A stretch of DNA of 64,000 bases from Micrococcales bacterium UBA7469 (GCA_002479805.1 DLPB01000031.1:64779-128778), one strand, 5' to 3'; counted from the first letter of the stretch, positions 34,693-44,362 are shown. Program-made: numbers and translations. Notes: a model not told the origin generated them from the sequence alone.

Positions 34693-35664
34693 ATGAAACT
34701 TAGAACCAAAATTGTCCTCGGGTCGATTCTAAGCCTGCTGCTGGTTGGTCCATTCCTAATTCCGGTAAACAGCTCGGGAACTCAGGACAACGTTGCCGCA
34801 GCGAATGCGCAATTTGGCGATCGCAGCAAGTTCGTGACAGTGCTGGATCACGATGTGCACTACCTAACCGCGGGAGATTCAAACTCAGACCGTTTGATTC
34901 TGCTGCTGCACGGCTTTGGTGCAAATGTCTCGACCTGGGATGCGGTGCTCGAGGAACTAGGGGCTGCAGGCTTTGTAGTTGCCTATGACCGCGCAGCCTT
35001 TGGTTTCAGCGAGCGCCCAGAGAGTTGGTCTGGCACAAACCCATACTCTTCCGAAGGGCAGCTCGAGGTAATCCAGGCGCTATTCGATAAGTTTGGTGCT
35101 GGCAAAGAAGTTGTGATTCTTGGTCACTCCGCCGGTGGTAATCTGGCTGCAGCCTTCGCCGCCAAGCACCCAGATCAGGTTGACCAATTGGTGCTGCTCG
35201 ACCCAGCCATCTTTACCTCTGGCGGAACGCCAGATTGGCTGACCTGGATCTATGACATCCCGCAGCTAAACCACGTAGGTCCAGCACTGGTTTCATCGAT
35301 TGCCACCTCAGGCCTAGACCTACTCGACCGCAGCTACTTCGACAAGTCGTTGGTGACCGATGAGCTAAAAGCTAAATACACGGCTCCGCTGAAGATTAAG
35401 GGCTGGGAAAAAGCCTTCTGGAACTTCAATAAAGCTCCGCGCACCACCGGCATCGAAAAGAATCTAGCGGCACTCAGCATGCCAACCCTGGTGATTACCG
35501 GTGATAAAGATGAGGTGGTGGCAACTGCGGATTCGGTGCGATTGGCAGGTGAGCTTCCCAATGCGCAACTGGTGGTTATTGAGAATTGCGGTCACCTTCC
35601 AAATGAAGAAAAGCCACAAGAATTCCTCACCGCGGTCGCGGCATTCTTGTTTGCCAACCAGTAG
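34693..35664 (+). CDS. Exported alpha/beta hydrolase
   Basis: 323 residues from ATG 34693 (MKLRTKIVLGSILSLLLVGP, a signal/anchor). Motifs are LLHGFGANVSTWD (oxyanion loop), GHSAGGN (nucleophile), ITGDKDEVV (acid) and NCGHLPNEEKP (His), the layout of haloperoxidase/epoxide-hydrolase-like lipases. No ribosome site is obvious, so it may be leaderless. The next gene starts 9 bases downstream, suggesting cotranscription. Confidence 0.85.
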   Translation: MKLRTKIVLGSILSLLLVGPFLIPVNSSGTQDNVAAANAQFGDRSKFVTVLDHDVHYLTAGDSNSDRLILLLHGFGANVSTWDAVLEELGAAGFVVAYDRAAFGFSERPESWSGTNPYSSEGQLEVIQALFDKFGAGKEVVILGHSAGGNLAAAFAAKHPDQVDQLVLLDPAIFTSGGTPDWLTWIYDIPQLNHVGPALVSSIATSGLDLLDRSYFDKSLVTDELKAKYTAPLKIKGWEKAFWNFNKAPRTTGIEKNLAALSMPTLVITGDKDEVVATADSVRLAGELPNAQLVVIENCGHLPNEEKPQEFLTAVAAFLFANQ

Positions 35665-35673
35665 GGTCTGGTT

Positions 35674-36327
35674 ATGACATACAAAGGTGTATTTGGTTGG
35701 TTTAGATTGCTACTCGGCGCAGCCCTTTTGGGCAGTGTGGTTTGGCAGGTAACTGACCGAATAATCAATAACCTTTTCCGCCCCTGGGATTACTTCACCA
35801 AGCTCTCAATTGACTCATCGATTTTTGCCGGCATTGTGCTGGTGGTCAGTGGGCTTTATTTGGTGAATCACAAATCTGAAACCAGCAGATTGAATGTGAT
35901 TCGCCTGGGTGCCACGGTCGCAATGATTGTGATTGGTGCCGGTTACCACCTGCTACTCGGTGACAGTGCGGTTGATCCACGCGATGTTGGTTATGAATGG
36001 CCGGTATTGCCAAACCTAATCATCCACACCTACGGCCCAATGCTCATAACTTTGGACTACATCCTCTCGGTCAAGGGGCCAAAGACCAATTTCCGCAAGG
36101 CGCTGTGGATTCTGGTCTTCCCGTATATCTGGGTGGCATTTAGCATCATCCGCGGACTACTTATCAATGACTGGCCATACTGGTTCCTCAACCCAGCCGA
36201 GGTTGGAGGTAGCGGGGTGGCGCTCTACATCCTCGGCTTCACGATCTTTGGCTTGGGGCTGGGATTCGTGCTGATTCTGCTGCGCAGACTGGCTCAAAAG
36301 CTGACAGGAAATTTAGCCAACGTCTAA
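35674..36327 (+). CDS. Pr6Pr-type (FAR-17a/AIG1-like) membrane protein
   Basis: 217 residues with about six membrane helices (for example FGWFRLLLGAALLGSVVW, IFAGIVLVVSGLYLV, ALYILGFTIFGLGLGFVLIL). The polar HTYGPMLITLDYILS segment is typical of this family. Related proteins in eukaryotes are lipid-ester hydrolases, but the bacterial role is unproven. Cotranscribed with the upstream hydrolase by spacing. Confidence 0.7.
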   Translation: MTYKGVFGWFRLLLGAALLGSVVWQVTDRIINNLFRPWDYFTKLSIDSSIFAGIVLVVSGLYLVNHKSETSRLNVIRLGATVAMIVIGAGYHLLLGDSAVDPRDVGYEWPVLPNLIIHTYGPMLITLDYILSVKGPKTNFRKALWILVFPYIWVAFSIIRGLLINDWPYWFLNPAEVGGSGVALYILGFTIFGLGLGFVLILLRRLAQKLTGNLANV

Positions 36328-36366
36328 CAGCGAAATTTATTTCCCCCGTAGGGGGTTATCAAAATC

Positions 36367-36849
36367 ATGCTTAATTACGATGTGCCACTGACCATGCTGA
36401 ATGGCCAGCAAAGAAACCTCTCCGAATTCAAGGGACAGGTCTTGCTAATCGTGAATGTTGCCTCTCGCTGCGGACTAACCCCACAGTATGAGCAGCTTGA
36501 GGAGCTGCAGCGCAAGTATCAGGACCGCGGCTTTACTGTTCTGGGAGTGCCGTCCGGATCCTTTATGCAGGAGCTGAAGGACAACGAGTCGATCGGCGAA
36601 TACTGCTCCACCACCTGGGGAGTCACTTTCCCAATGACTCAAAAAGCAGATGTCAATGGGCGCAAGCGCCATGAGCTCTATAAGCAGTTGGTGAAGACCA
36701 AAGACGCCATGGGGTTGGCCGGTCCGGTGCTGTGGAACTTTGAGAAGTACCTCGTGCTACCAAATGGTGAAGTGCACCGCTTCCGCCCAAACATGCTGCC
36801 GGATGACGAGAAGATCGTCGAACTTATCGAGGCTAATCTTCCTCGTTAG
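36367..36849 (+). CDS. Glutathione-peroxidase-family thiol peroxidase
   Basis: 160 residues, thioredoxin fold. Active-site VASRCGLTPQY (C35, Cys type), and WNFEKYLV carries the conserved Trp and Asn. The usual FPCNQFGGQEPG region is altered to VPSGSFMQELKDN, lacking that Cys, so regeneration may use thioredoxin through a different Cys. Reduces peroxides in the cytoplasm. A GGGGG before the ATG sits in a small CCCCC-GTA-GGGGG hairpin. Confidence 0.9.
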   Translation: MLNYDVPLTMLNGQQRNLSEFKGQVLLIVNVASRCGLTPQYEQLEELQRKYQDRGFTVLGVPSGSFMQELKDNESIGEYCSTTWGVTFPMTQKADVNGRKRHELYKQLVKTKDAMGLAGPVLWNFEKYLVLPNGEVHRFRPNMLPDDEKIVELIEANLPR

Positions 36850-36971
36850 TCCCAAGATTTACCTTCTTCACCAAACACTCGCAGTATTCGCATTCGCAGT
36901 TGAAGAAGAAGTCCAAGCAAACTGAGCACAGATCCATCACGCCTCCCAAAAACCAAAGCTATCCTTTGGGC

Positions 36972-37355
36972 ATGACAACTTTGGTGGTAGCGGCAATCAT
37001 TCAAGATGAGAATGGCAACTACCTCTGCGCTAAGCGTGGCGACTGGAAGCAGGCTGCCGGCAAATGGGAGTTTCCAGGCGGCAAGCCAGAAGCCGAAGAA
37101 TCGCTAGAAGATGCCATCTTGCGCGAGATTCAAGAAGAGCTAAATACTCAAATTAAAGTGATTAGGCAGTTTGATCGCAGCATCACGGGAGATATCGAAC
37201 TGGTCTGCTTTGTCTGTGATCTGGTGGGAGAAAAACCTAATCAATCAACCGATCACTCAGAATTGCGCTGGGTGCCGGAGGGTGAACTATCGAAATTGGA
37301 TTGGGCAGAACCAGATCTTCCTGCCCTAAAGCGCATTCTGATTCCGTTTTGCTAA
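36972..37355 (+). CDS. MutT-type Nudix hydrolase
   Basis: 127 residues from ATG 36972. The Nudix box GKPEAEESL then REIQEEL is complete except for the final Gly (Asn). VVAAIIQDENGNYLCAKR and WEFPGGK are typical of (8-oxo-)dGTP diphosphatases that clean the nucleotide pool. A TTG start 72 bases upstream is unlikely, as the added residues are low-complexity Lys-rich. Confidence 0.85.
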   Translation: MTTLVVAAIIQDENGNYLCAKRGDWKQAAGKWEFPGGKPEAEESLEDAILREIQEELNTQIKVIRQFDRSITGDIELVCFVCDLVGEKPNQSTDHSELRWVPEGELSKLDWAEPDLPALKRILIPFC

Positions 37356-37924
37356 CCCAGGGTTCGAACCGGGAACCTTAGGTATTCGGCCTTCCAACCC
37401 AAATTCGGATTGCGCCAAACCAAATCGTCTGCCAACTCGGCAACACAGGCCCAATAAAAAACGTGGGTTAGATCAACCGTCAAATAACTCACGGTGTCAT
37501 TCGGAAATGCCTTACCCAAGAACCTTCTAAGCAAAGTTGGGATCTCACCGAGTCCGTGTTCGTGCAGCTGGCTTCTAACCTCCAGCTCAATCTCCTTCGC
37601 GCGGCGCGGGTTCCAAGGAAGCGCTGGATTCGGGTGGTGCAGCATGGCCGATAGTGCCAAGGCATCGCGATAGCGAACGTCTTCGAGTTGATCAAAGAGC
37701 GGAACAAAGCGCTCAATTTCATATCCGGCTTTGCGAAGGTCCAGGATGTCTGGGTATGCCACGAAGCGATAGAACGGAACGTGGGGCCTGACCGGTTGAT
37801 ACGGCACCGAGGTAAAACTTGCAGCCAGTGGATCGATGCCGACCGCTGCAGCACCCCAGGAGTTAAAAGCCTCATCGGGATATGGAATCGAATCCAGATC
37901 CTCAGGTCTTCCCTTAGCTGCCAT
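37352..37924 (-). CDS. Unknown protein (190 aa)
   Basis: Begins MAAKGRPEDLDSIPYPDEAF. Soluble and mainly helical, with the aromatic segments HVPFYRFVAYPDIL and TVDLTHVFYWACVAELADD. No family recognised. Its stop overlaps the Nudix gene by 4 bases on the other strand. It is 34 bases downstream of gluconokinase, so it may be on the uronate operon. Confidence 0.6.
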   Translation of the reverse strand: MAAKGRPEDLDSIPYPDEAFNSWGAAAVGIDPLAASFTSVPYQPVRPHVPFYRFVAYPDILDLRKAGYEIERFVPLFDQLEDVRYRDALALSAMLHHPNPALPWNPRRAKEIELEVRSQLHEHGLGEIPTLLRRFLGKAFPNDTVSYLTVDLTHVFYWACVAELADDLVWRNPNLGWKAEYLRFPVRTLG

Positions 37925-37958
37925 CTAACAATTCTCGGTTACAAACCAAGGCTAGAAA

Positions 37959-38483
37959 CTAGTTATTCGAAATTGCCTGCAGCTTGTTGATGACATCGAG
38001 CAAAATCTCCAACTCCGAGCCACCAACCTCGGCAACGATGCCCCTTTCCCGTGGTTCAAGTGGTTGCTGAGTGTCGAGCTGCGATTGCAGCAGGCTGGCT
38101 GGCATGAAGTGATCTTTGCGGCCACCGAGTCGACTGCTTAGTAGCTCTGCTGAACCGGTGAGGTGAACAAAAGCAACCTCGGGAGCAAGCTCTCGAATCC
38201 GATCGCGGTAGGCAACCTTCAGTGCCGAGCAGGCAACGATCGCCCCACCTGGCATTTGCAGACTTAGACCAACCAGGTCAAGCCATGGCCAACGATCTTC
38301 ATCATTGAGCGGGATGCCGGCAGCCATCTTGTCCTTATTGGACTGCGGGTGCAGGTCATCTCCGTCAATGAATTGAACGCCAGACTCTCTGGCTAACAGC
38401 GTTCCGATTGAACTCTTGCCGCTGCCAGATACCCCCATAACAACAATCTGCTTGGGGATATTTAGCTGCGTGCGGTCCAACAT
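37959..38483 (-). CDS. gntK: Gluconokinase
   Basis: 174 residues from ATG 38483. P-loop GVSGSGKS (17-24), then FIDGDDLHPQSNKDKMA and GIPLNDEDRWPWL, then CSALKVAYRD: all diagnostic of GntK, which makes 6-phosphogluconate from gluconate. AGGAG sits unusually close to the ATG. It is the last clear gene of the uronate operon; a KDG kinase would be expected there instead, so gluconate may be a parallel input or substrate. Confidence 0.92.
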   Translation of the reverse strand: MLDRTQLNIPKQIVVMGVSGSGKSSIGTLLARESGVQFIDGDDLHPQSNKDKMAAGIPLNDEDRWPWLDLVGLSLQMPGGAIVACSALKVAYRDRIRELAPEVAFVHLTGSAELLSSRLGGRKDHFMPASLLQSQLDTQQPLEPRERGIVAEVGGSELEILLDVINKLQAISNN

Positions 38484-38493
38484 TCTCCTGGGT

Positions 38494-39768
38494 CTACCAG
38501 TCGTGCATCGTTCCGTCGATCTTGAGTCGATTGACGGGGAGATAGGCCGGCTCATAGTCAAACTGAGAGGCGAGCTTGTCATCGTATGTAACTCCCAAAC
38601 CAGGCGAATCGCTTGGTCGAATTAGGCCATCACTGAAGGTGTACTCCGGCTGGAAGACATCGTTAGTGTCTGGCGAGTGTTGCATGTATTCGGAAATTCC
38701 GTAGTTGTGGATTGCCATGCCAAGGTGCAGCGAGGCAGCGTGACCAATTGGGGACACGTCGGTTGGGCCGTGCACACCGGACTTGATTTGGTAGACGGCG
38801 GCGTAGTCAAAGATCTTCTTCAGCGGGGTGATGCCGCCACCGTGGCTAACCGGAGAGCGAACGTAGTCAATTAGCTGCTCTTCGAACAGGTCCTTGTAGT
38901 CCCAAATGGTGTTGAAGATTTCTCCAACTGCCAACGGGGTGGTGGTGTGCTGACGAATCAACCTAAAGGCATCGGTGTTCTCGGCGGGGGTGACATCCTC
39001 AATCCAGAACAGGTCGTATGGCTCTAGCGACTTGCCCAAACGTGCTGCTTGAATCGGGGTTAGGCGGTGGTGAGCGTCGTGCAGTAGCGGAAGCTCTGGG
39101 CCAAACTCAGCGCGAACTGCCTCAAATACCGATGGGATGTAGTTCAGGTAAGCGCGGGTGTCCCACTCTTCCTCAACCGGCACCGAGGAGCGACGAGCTG
39201 GCTCGTAGTCGTAACGAGCAGAAGATGCACCCTTGCCCTTGCCGGCACCGGCCGATGCGTTAGCAGACGCTGCCACACCGTAGACCGAGTTCAGGCCAGG
39301 GATAGCCGACTGCACGCGAATTGCGCGGTAGCCCTTCTCCATGTGCTCGCGAACCGAATCCAGGATCTCTGGAATCTCGCGACCGGAGGCGTGACCGTAT
39401 GCCAAGCAACCCTCGCGGCTCTTGCCACCAAGCAGCTGGTAGAGCGGCATGTTGGCGGCCTTGGCCTTGATGTCCCAGAGCGCAACGTCGATTGCAGCGA
39501 TTGCGGTCATGGTGATTGGCCCACGGCGCCAGTAGGAACCGCGGTAGAAATACTGCCAGGTGTCCTCGATGTTGTTGGCATCGCGACCAATCAGCATCGG
39601 AGCCAGATGGTCTCTTAGGTAACTGGCAACCGCCAGCTCACGACCGTTGACGGTGGCATCGCCGTGACCAACCAGACCACCCTCGGTGGTGATGCGCAGG
39701 GTTACGAAGTTTCGACCTGGCGAGTGGACAAAAACTTCTGCTTTGGCGATTCTCATGTCTTTATTCAT
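38494..39768 (-). CDS. manD: D-mannonate dehydratase (ManD/RspA, enolase superfamily)
   Basis: 424 residues. Metal ligands in LLHDAHHRL (Asp), FWIEDVTPAE (Glu) and AVGEIFN (Glu), with the ManD-specific loop DYEPARRSSVPVEEEW and the HGPTDVSPIGHAA segment. It dehydrates D-mannonate to 2-keto-3-deoxy-D-gluconate. Upstream of it lies uidA (18 bases), downstream gntK (10 bases). A Gly/Ala/Ser-rich insert near 165-185 is longer than average. GGGAG supports the start. Confidence 0.92.
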   Translation of the reverse strand: MNKDMRIAKAEVFVHSPGRNFVTLRITTEGGLVGHGDATVNGRELAVASYLRDHLAPMLIGRDANNIEDTWQYFYRGSYWRRGPITMTAIAAIDVALWDIKAKAANMPLYQLLGGKSREGCLAYGHASGREIPEILDSVREHMEKGYRAIRVQSAIPGLNSVYGVAASANASAGAGKGKGASSARYDYEPARRSSVPVEEEWDTRAYLNYIPSVFEAVRAEFGPELPLLHDAHHRLTPIQAARLGKSLEPYDLFWIEDVTPAENTDAFRLIRQHTTTPLAVGEIFNTIWDYKDLFEEQLIDYVRSPVSHGGGITPLKKIFDYAAVYQIKSGVHGPTDVSPIGHAASLHLGMAIHNYGISEYMQHSPDTNDVFQPEYTFSDGLIRPSDSPGLGVTYDDKLASQFDYEPAYLPVNRLKIDGTMHDW

Positions 39769-39786
39769 GATCAGTTTCTCCCTGTC

Positions 39787-41562
39787 TTACTGCTTTGGCT
39801 TCTGGTTCTTTAGTCCAACCCAGCGGCGGCGAAGCTCGTGGGCTGCGGCCTTTGGTTGGCGGTCACGAGTGAAGGCACCCTTCTTGTTACCCAGCACGCG
39901 GAAAATACCCGGCTTAGTCTGGAAGTCTGCAAAGTTCCAAACGTGCTCTCCGACAATTTCCTCAAACTCGTCGTGAACCTGGTGGCTGGCCTTTAGGAAC
40001 TCGACCTGATACTCCTCGCTCCAAGGCAAGTTGTGGATCGAGTGACCACCGGAGAGTGTGTCGGCACCGTACTCGGTGATCACAAGTGGAACCGAGAACT
40101 TCTCGACCCAGCCCTTGATCTCCTTGCGGTAGTTGGCAATCGCGGAGTCCAGGTCGTTGTGGTCGACATACCAGCCGTAGTAGCGGTTTAGGCAAATGAA
40201 ATCGGCAAACTGTGCAATCTTGCACTCGGCAAATGGTGCCAGCATCACGTTCACGTAGGTGACCGGACGGGTTGGGTCTAGCTCCTTTGCCAACGCGAAC
40301 AGCGGCTTGAAGTAGTCATCAGCTCCATCTTCCTGGCTGGCAGGCTCGTTGGTAATTGACCAGGCAATAACGCTCGGGTGGTTCTTGTCGCGCTGAATAA
40401 GCTCGCGAATCTGGGAGGCGAGCGCCGCCTGCGATGCGCTGTTGACGTTGTCCTCGGAGAAAGTCTTCTTCGGCTTGGAGCCAAAGATGCCTGAGCTAAG
40501 GCCCATGTTCATGCCAACGGCTGCGGTCTCATCAATCACCAAGATGCCGTGCTTGTCGGCGTAATCCATGACCTCTTCGGCGTACGGGTAGTGCGAAGTG
40601 CGGAAGGAGTTTGCACCTATCCACTTCAAAAGCTCAAAGTCATTTACCAAGAAGGCGTTGTCGTGACCCTTGCCCTTCACGATGTGGTCTTCGTGCATGC
40701 CGAAACCAGTTAGGTAGACCGGCTTGCCGTTAACCAGAATGTCGCGGCCAGAAACCTTTACGGTGCGGATACCGACCGAAAGGCTGTAGCTGTCCTCGCC
40801 AGATTCAACCACCAAGCTATAGAGGTTAGGCTCCCCCGGACCCCAAAGCTTGGCGTTTGCCACGGTGATCTCGCCCTTGTTGCCGGAGCCCGATCCGACC
40901 AGGGCACCCTTGGCATCGCGAACCAAAACCTTTACCTCACCAGCCGCCTCAACCTCGTAGCGGATGATGCCGTTCGAACCCTCGATGTCAGTCACGATAG
41001 TCACATCTTCGATGCGAGCCTTCGGTGTGCTGTAGAGCGATACCGAACGAGCAAGACCTGCGTAATTGAAGAAGTCGTGGTAGTAGTACTGCTCCTTGCG
41101 ACCGGTGTCCAAGGTGGCAACCTCTCCAGGAGGAATGGTCTCGTTGGTCAGAATATTGGAGACCGCGATGGTCAACAGGTAGCTCTCGCCCGCAGAAACC
41201 AGCTCGGTGATCTCAGCCTCGAATGGCATGTAGCCACCAACGTGACGAACCAGCTCTTTGCCGTCTAGGAACAAGACGCCCTCGTGGGTGGCAGCGTCAA
41301 CGCGAACGAAGATGCGCTCGCCGGCAAAGCCCTTAGGGATCACCAGTTCACGCTGATACCAAACCCAACCAACGTGCTCACGAATCTCGCGAGCGGTGAA
41401 AAGCTCGTTGTAGCTGGCGGGAACCGCGCAGTCCAGATCGGTGTCGAGCTGAGTCTTTGCCCAGTTCTTCGCAAATCCCTCGTCTTTGAAATCGACCTTG
41501 AAATCCCAGATGCCATCCAGTGAGACAAGCTGCCTGGAGCGATTGGATTGCGGACGTAGCAT
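39787..41562 (-). CDS. uidA: Beta-glucuronidase (GH2)
   Basis: 591 residues, the usual length for UidA/GusA. Sugar-binding N-terminal jelly roll, immunoglobulin-like middle, TIM barrel. Catalytic acid in SITNEPASQ and nucleophile in LVITEYGADT; ICLNRYYGWYVDHND matches the glucuronidase-specific region. No signal peptide, so glucuronides must be imported first, which fits the ABC importer upstream. It frees D-glucuronate for UxaC. Confidence 0.93.
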   Translation of the reverse strand: MLRPQSNRSRQLVSLDGIWDFKVDFKDEGFAKNWAKTQLDTDLDCAVPASYNELFTAREIREHVGWVWYQRELVIPKGFAGERIFVRVDAATHEGVLFLDGKELVRHVGGYMPFEAEITELVSAGESYLLTIAVSNILTNETIPPGEVATLDTGRKEQYYYHDFFNYAGLARSVSLYSTPKARIEDVTIVTDIEGSNGIIRYEVEAAGEVKVLVRDAKGALVGSGSGNKGEITVANAKLWGPGEPNLYSLVVESGEDSYSLSVGIRTVKVSGRDILVNGKPVYLTGFGMHEDHIVKGKGHDNAFLVNDFELLKWIGANSFRTSHYPYAEEVMDYADKHGILVIDETAAVGMNMGLSSGIFGSKPKKTFSEDNVNSASQAALASQIRELIQRDKNHPSVIAWSITNEPASQEDGADDYFKPLFALAKELDPTRPVTYVNVMLAPFAECKIAQFADFICLNRYYGWYVDHNDLDSAIANYRKEIKGWVEKFSVPLVITEYGADTLSGGHSIHNLPWSEEYQVEFLKASHQVHDEFEEIVGEHVWNFADFQTKPGIFRVLGNKKGAFTRDRQPKAAAHELRRRWVGLKNQKPKQ

Positions 41563-41573
41563 TTTGGGCCTTT

Positions 41574-42872
41574 CTAGTTGGTGGTAAGACTGGTTGAAAT
41601 TTGTAGTTCTAAATCTGAGGTGAGGTCGGCACTCAGTCTGGCAACCGCCGACCGAAGTTCACTAACGAACTCGGAACTTTCGGCAAGATGCGGGCTAATT
41701 AGCTTCAGCAGGGAAAGCACCTGATCTTCGGCAGCAAGCGCACTGTTCAGTTCCTGGCTGCGCGAGTCGCTAAGACCAAAGCCCAACCCCAGGCTGGTGA
41801 TGTAGCTGGCAATAGCGCCGATGGCACCATGCGGCATAACTCCTCTGGCTGCGCATTCCTCTGCAACTGTGGCAAAGCGAACGCTGTGCTTGGTCAATCC
41901 CTCAAGTGCAATCTGTGCCAGCTTGTGTGAAATTCTGGGGTTAGAGAATCGCCTCAGAAGCGACTGCTTATAGTTCTCGAGATCTAGCCCGGCAGGCAGC
42001 TGCTCGGTGGCATCTGACCACCATGCAGCAACCGCAGCTCTAATCTCTGAGTCCTGGATTGCTTGGTCAACGCTTTGATATCCAAGTCTCAACCCGTAGC
42101 TTGCAATCAAGCTGTGGGCACCGTTTAGTAGCCAGAGCTTGCGGTTTTCCCAGGGCTCAAGTTCGGCCACAAATCTGGCTCCCGCGCTCTCCCAGTTTGG
42201 TCGACCAAGCGGGAATTCACCGGAGAGCACCCAGTCCGAGAACTCTTCGGTGATCACGGGAGCTGCCGATGGAAAGCCGGTTGCAGCGACCAGCGCAACG
42301 TCGTCATCGGTGGTCTTTGGAGTGATGCGGTCGACTGAGCTACTCACATAAGAAGCTTGGCCTACATACTCCTGAAACTCACTACCCAAAGTACTTCCGG
42401 CCGCTAGCAGTGCTTTACGCAACACCATCGAGTTATCCGGCATGTTGTCGCAAGAGAGTAGTGTCGGTGCCGCAACACCAGCCTTACGGCGAGCATCCAG
42501 CGCAAGTGCAAGACGGCCGATTGCATACGAATCAAGTGGCTGAGCACTTGGTTGGTAGCCGGCCTCGGTAATGGTTAGCGTGACAATCGCAGTCTCTGGG
42601 TTTGAAATTGTCTGAATCAAGTCCACAACATTCTCGGCGGCTTCAACCCGAACAACGGAATCAATAACATCAAAAGAGTCCTGCGCTGCGGTCTTCACCA
42701 CCAAGGTGTATTTGCAACCCTGAGGTCTTAGTTGATCAGCAAGTGAAGCAGAGCGACCGGTGTATGCCACGATTCCCCAGTCTTGCGAGTCACTGGCATG
42801 CTGGGTGTAGACCGCCTGGTGCGCTCTAAAGAAAGCCCCTAGGCCGATGTGGACAATACGTTCGGGCTTCAT
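41574..42872 (-). CDS. uxuB: Fructuronate reductase / mannitol dehydrogenase family
   Basis: 432 residues. Rossmann start IVHIGLGAFFRAHQAVYTQH is the signature of polyol dehydrogenases; LLNGAHSLIASYG and ELEPWENRKLW are further family marks. In this operon it should reduce D-fructuronate to D-mannonate with NADH. Its start overlaps uxaC's stop by 4 bases. Mannitol dehydrogenase is the alternative by sequence but not by context. Confidence 0.88.
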   Translation of the reverse strand: MKPERIVHIGLGAFFRAHQAVYTQHASDSQDWGIVAYTGRSASLADQLRPQGCKYTLVVKTAAQDSFDVIDSVVRVEAAENVVDLIQTISNPETAIVTLTITEAGYQPSAQPLDSYAIGRLALALDARRKAGVAAPTLLSCDNMPDNSMVLRKALLAAGSTLGSEFQEYVGQASYVSSSVDRITPKTTDDDVALVAATGFPSAAPVITEEFSDWVLSGEFPLGRPNWESAGARFVAELEPWENRKLWLLNGAHSLIASYGLRLGYQSVDQAIQDSEIRAAVAAWWSDATEQLPAGLDLENYKQSLLRRFSNPRISHKLAQIALEGLTKHSVRFATVAEECAARGVMPHGAIGAIASYITSLGLGFGLSDSRSQELNSALAAEDQVLSLLKLISPHLAESSEFVSELRSAVARLSADLTSDLELQISTSLTTN

Positions 42873-44278
42873 AGCTTGAAGGCTCGCTTTGGTATCGAAA
42901 TCACAATGTCGCGGGCAATTTTGCGTGCGGTCTCAACGCTAATGCGACACTGGGCGACAAGTTTGGCCAAGAAAGCTGCCTCGACTCGACGAGCCATATC
43001 GTGACGGGCTGGGATGGAAAGAAATGCCCTGGTGTCATCGATAAAGCCACTGCCGCGGTAAAAGCCCGCGATCTCAACGGTTGCCTCGCGGAAGCGAGTA
43101 GCCGAATCTGGTGCATCCAAGAACCACCATGGCGCACCAATTCGAACGCTCGGGTAGAAGCTGGCCAGCGGAGCAATCTCGCGACCCCAGGTTGATTCAT
43201 CCAGGCTGAATAGGATCAGGGTCAGGTTTGGGTTAAGGCCATAAAGATCTAGCACCGGCTTGAGGTTTGAGACGAACTCGGCCTGAATAGGAAGGTCGTG
43301 TCCGGTGTCGCGACCAAACTTGGCAAGCGTCGGTGCCGAGTGATTGCGGTGAACACCAACGTGCAAGGTGATTACAAGTTCGTCCTCGCAGGACATTCTG
43401 ACCATCTCGGCAATCATGTTGCCGCGATACAAAAGCGCTTCAGATGCAGAAATGGTCCCGGCCTTGGCCTTTTCGAAAAGCGCTTCAGCTTCCAAGTCGC
43501 TCAGCACGGTGGTGAATGCAGTGGCAGCTCCGATGTCCACCGATACCGCACCCTGTGAAATAAAGAACTGGCGACGGAACCAGAGCGCTTCAACCAAACC
43601 TAGGTGACTCAGTTCTTGCCCAGTCATTGCACAAATTCTCTGGACTCTGGCAAACCAGTCCTCGGTGAGTGGATCAATGTAGAAGTCTGGGCGGAAAGTT
43701 GGTGCAAAGCGGGTGGTCAGGCCCGAATCTGCATTGAGTTCCGCATGGGCGGTCAGGTCATCGCATGGGTCGTCGGTGGTAGCCAGGAACTCGATGTTGA
43801 ACGCCTTTAGCAGCTCAACCGGACGCATTTCGTCCCGCTCAAGTTCAAGCGCGATTTGCTCGTAAATTTCTAAAGCATTCTCGCGGGTCGGCTCCTGAGT
43901 GATGCCGAATACGCTCTGCAGGCTCTCCTGGAACCAGTAGCCAGAGGCGGTGCCGGCAAACATCTCCCAGCGCTCAAAGAATTTTACCCAGGCGTTTTTT
44001 GCGTGAGCAAAACCCACATCACTCTGGGGTTTGCGTAACTCGACCATGTCAACGCCATCTGCGTGCAGCAGTCGGGTGATGTAGTGGTCGTGGTAGATAA
44101 ATAGGTCGGTTGGGCTCTCGAACTTTTCATTGCGAACGAACAGGCTGGGGTCAACGTGACCGTGCGGTGAAATGATCGGTAGATCGCGAATATCGCTGTA
44201 GAGCTCAAGGGCCAGGGAAGTATCGGTTCCGGAAGAAACTAGCAAGCGGTTGCTATCTAGTGATTGCGCTTTATTCAC
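42869..44278 (-). CDS. uxaC: Glucuronate isomerase
   Basis: 469 residues from the GTG at 44278, chosen because GGAAGGA precedes it and the longer frame adds residues encoded by the operator. Amidohydrolase-type barrel with ISPHGHVDP metal-binding His pair, later LHVGVHRNHS and SLDESTWGREI. Converts D-glucuronate to D-fructuronate. First gene of uxaC-uxuB-uidA-manD-gntK, with a LacI-type operator 27 bases upstream. Confidence 0.93.
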   Translation of the reverse strand: MNKAQSLDSNRLLVSSGTDTSLALELYSDIRDLPIISPHGHVDPSLFVRNEKFESPTDLFIYHDHYITRLLHADGVDMVELRKPQSDVGFAHAKNAWVKFFERWEMFAGTASGYWFQESLQSVFGITQEPTRENALEIYEQIALELERDEMRPVELLKAFNIEFLATTDDPCDDLTAHAELNADSGLTTRFAPTFRPDFYIDPLTEDWFARVQRICAMTGQELSHLGLVEALWFRRQFFISQGAVSVDIGAATAFTTVLSDLEAEALFEKAKAGTISASEALLYRGNMIAEMVRMSCEDELVITLHVGVHRNHSAPTLAKFGRDTGHDLPIQAEFVSNLKPVLDLYGLNPNLTLILFSLDESTWGREIAPLASFYPSVRIGAPWWFLDAPDSATRFREATVEIAGFYRGSGFIDDTRAFLSIPARHDMARRVEAAFLAKLVAQCRISVETARKIARDIVISIPKRAFKL

Positions 44279-44304
44279 GGCGATTTTCCTTCCTTCTTTC
44301 TCTA

Positions 44305-44326
44305 TTTTGTCAACCGATTGCCAAAA
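44305..44326. promoter_or_regulatory. LacI-type operator upstream of uxaC
   Basis: A near-palindrome with perfect TTTTG/CAAAA ends and a CAACCGATTG core. The same core recurs three times upstream of the binding-protein gene, pointing to the adjacent LacI protein as regulator of both units. Confidence 0.7.
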
Positions 44327-44362
44327 TAGCAAAACTATTTAGATAACGATTCAATTTCGGCA

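Noticed and set aside
37358..37385. GGTTCGAACC-like tRNA T-arm sequence that might mark a tRNA gene or attachment site
   Set aside because: The stem does not pair over five bases, no acceptor or anticodon arm follows, and it is the 3' end of a coding gene.
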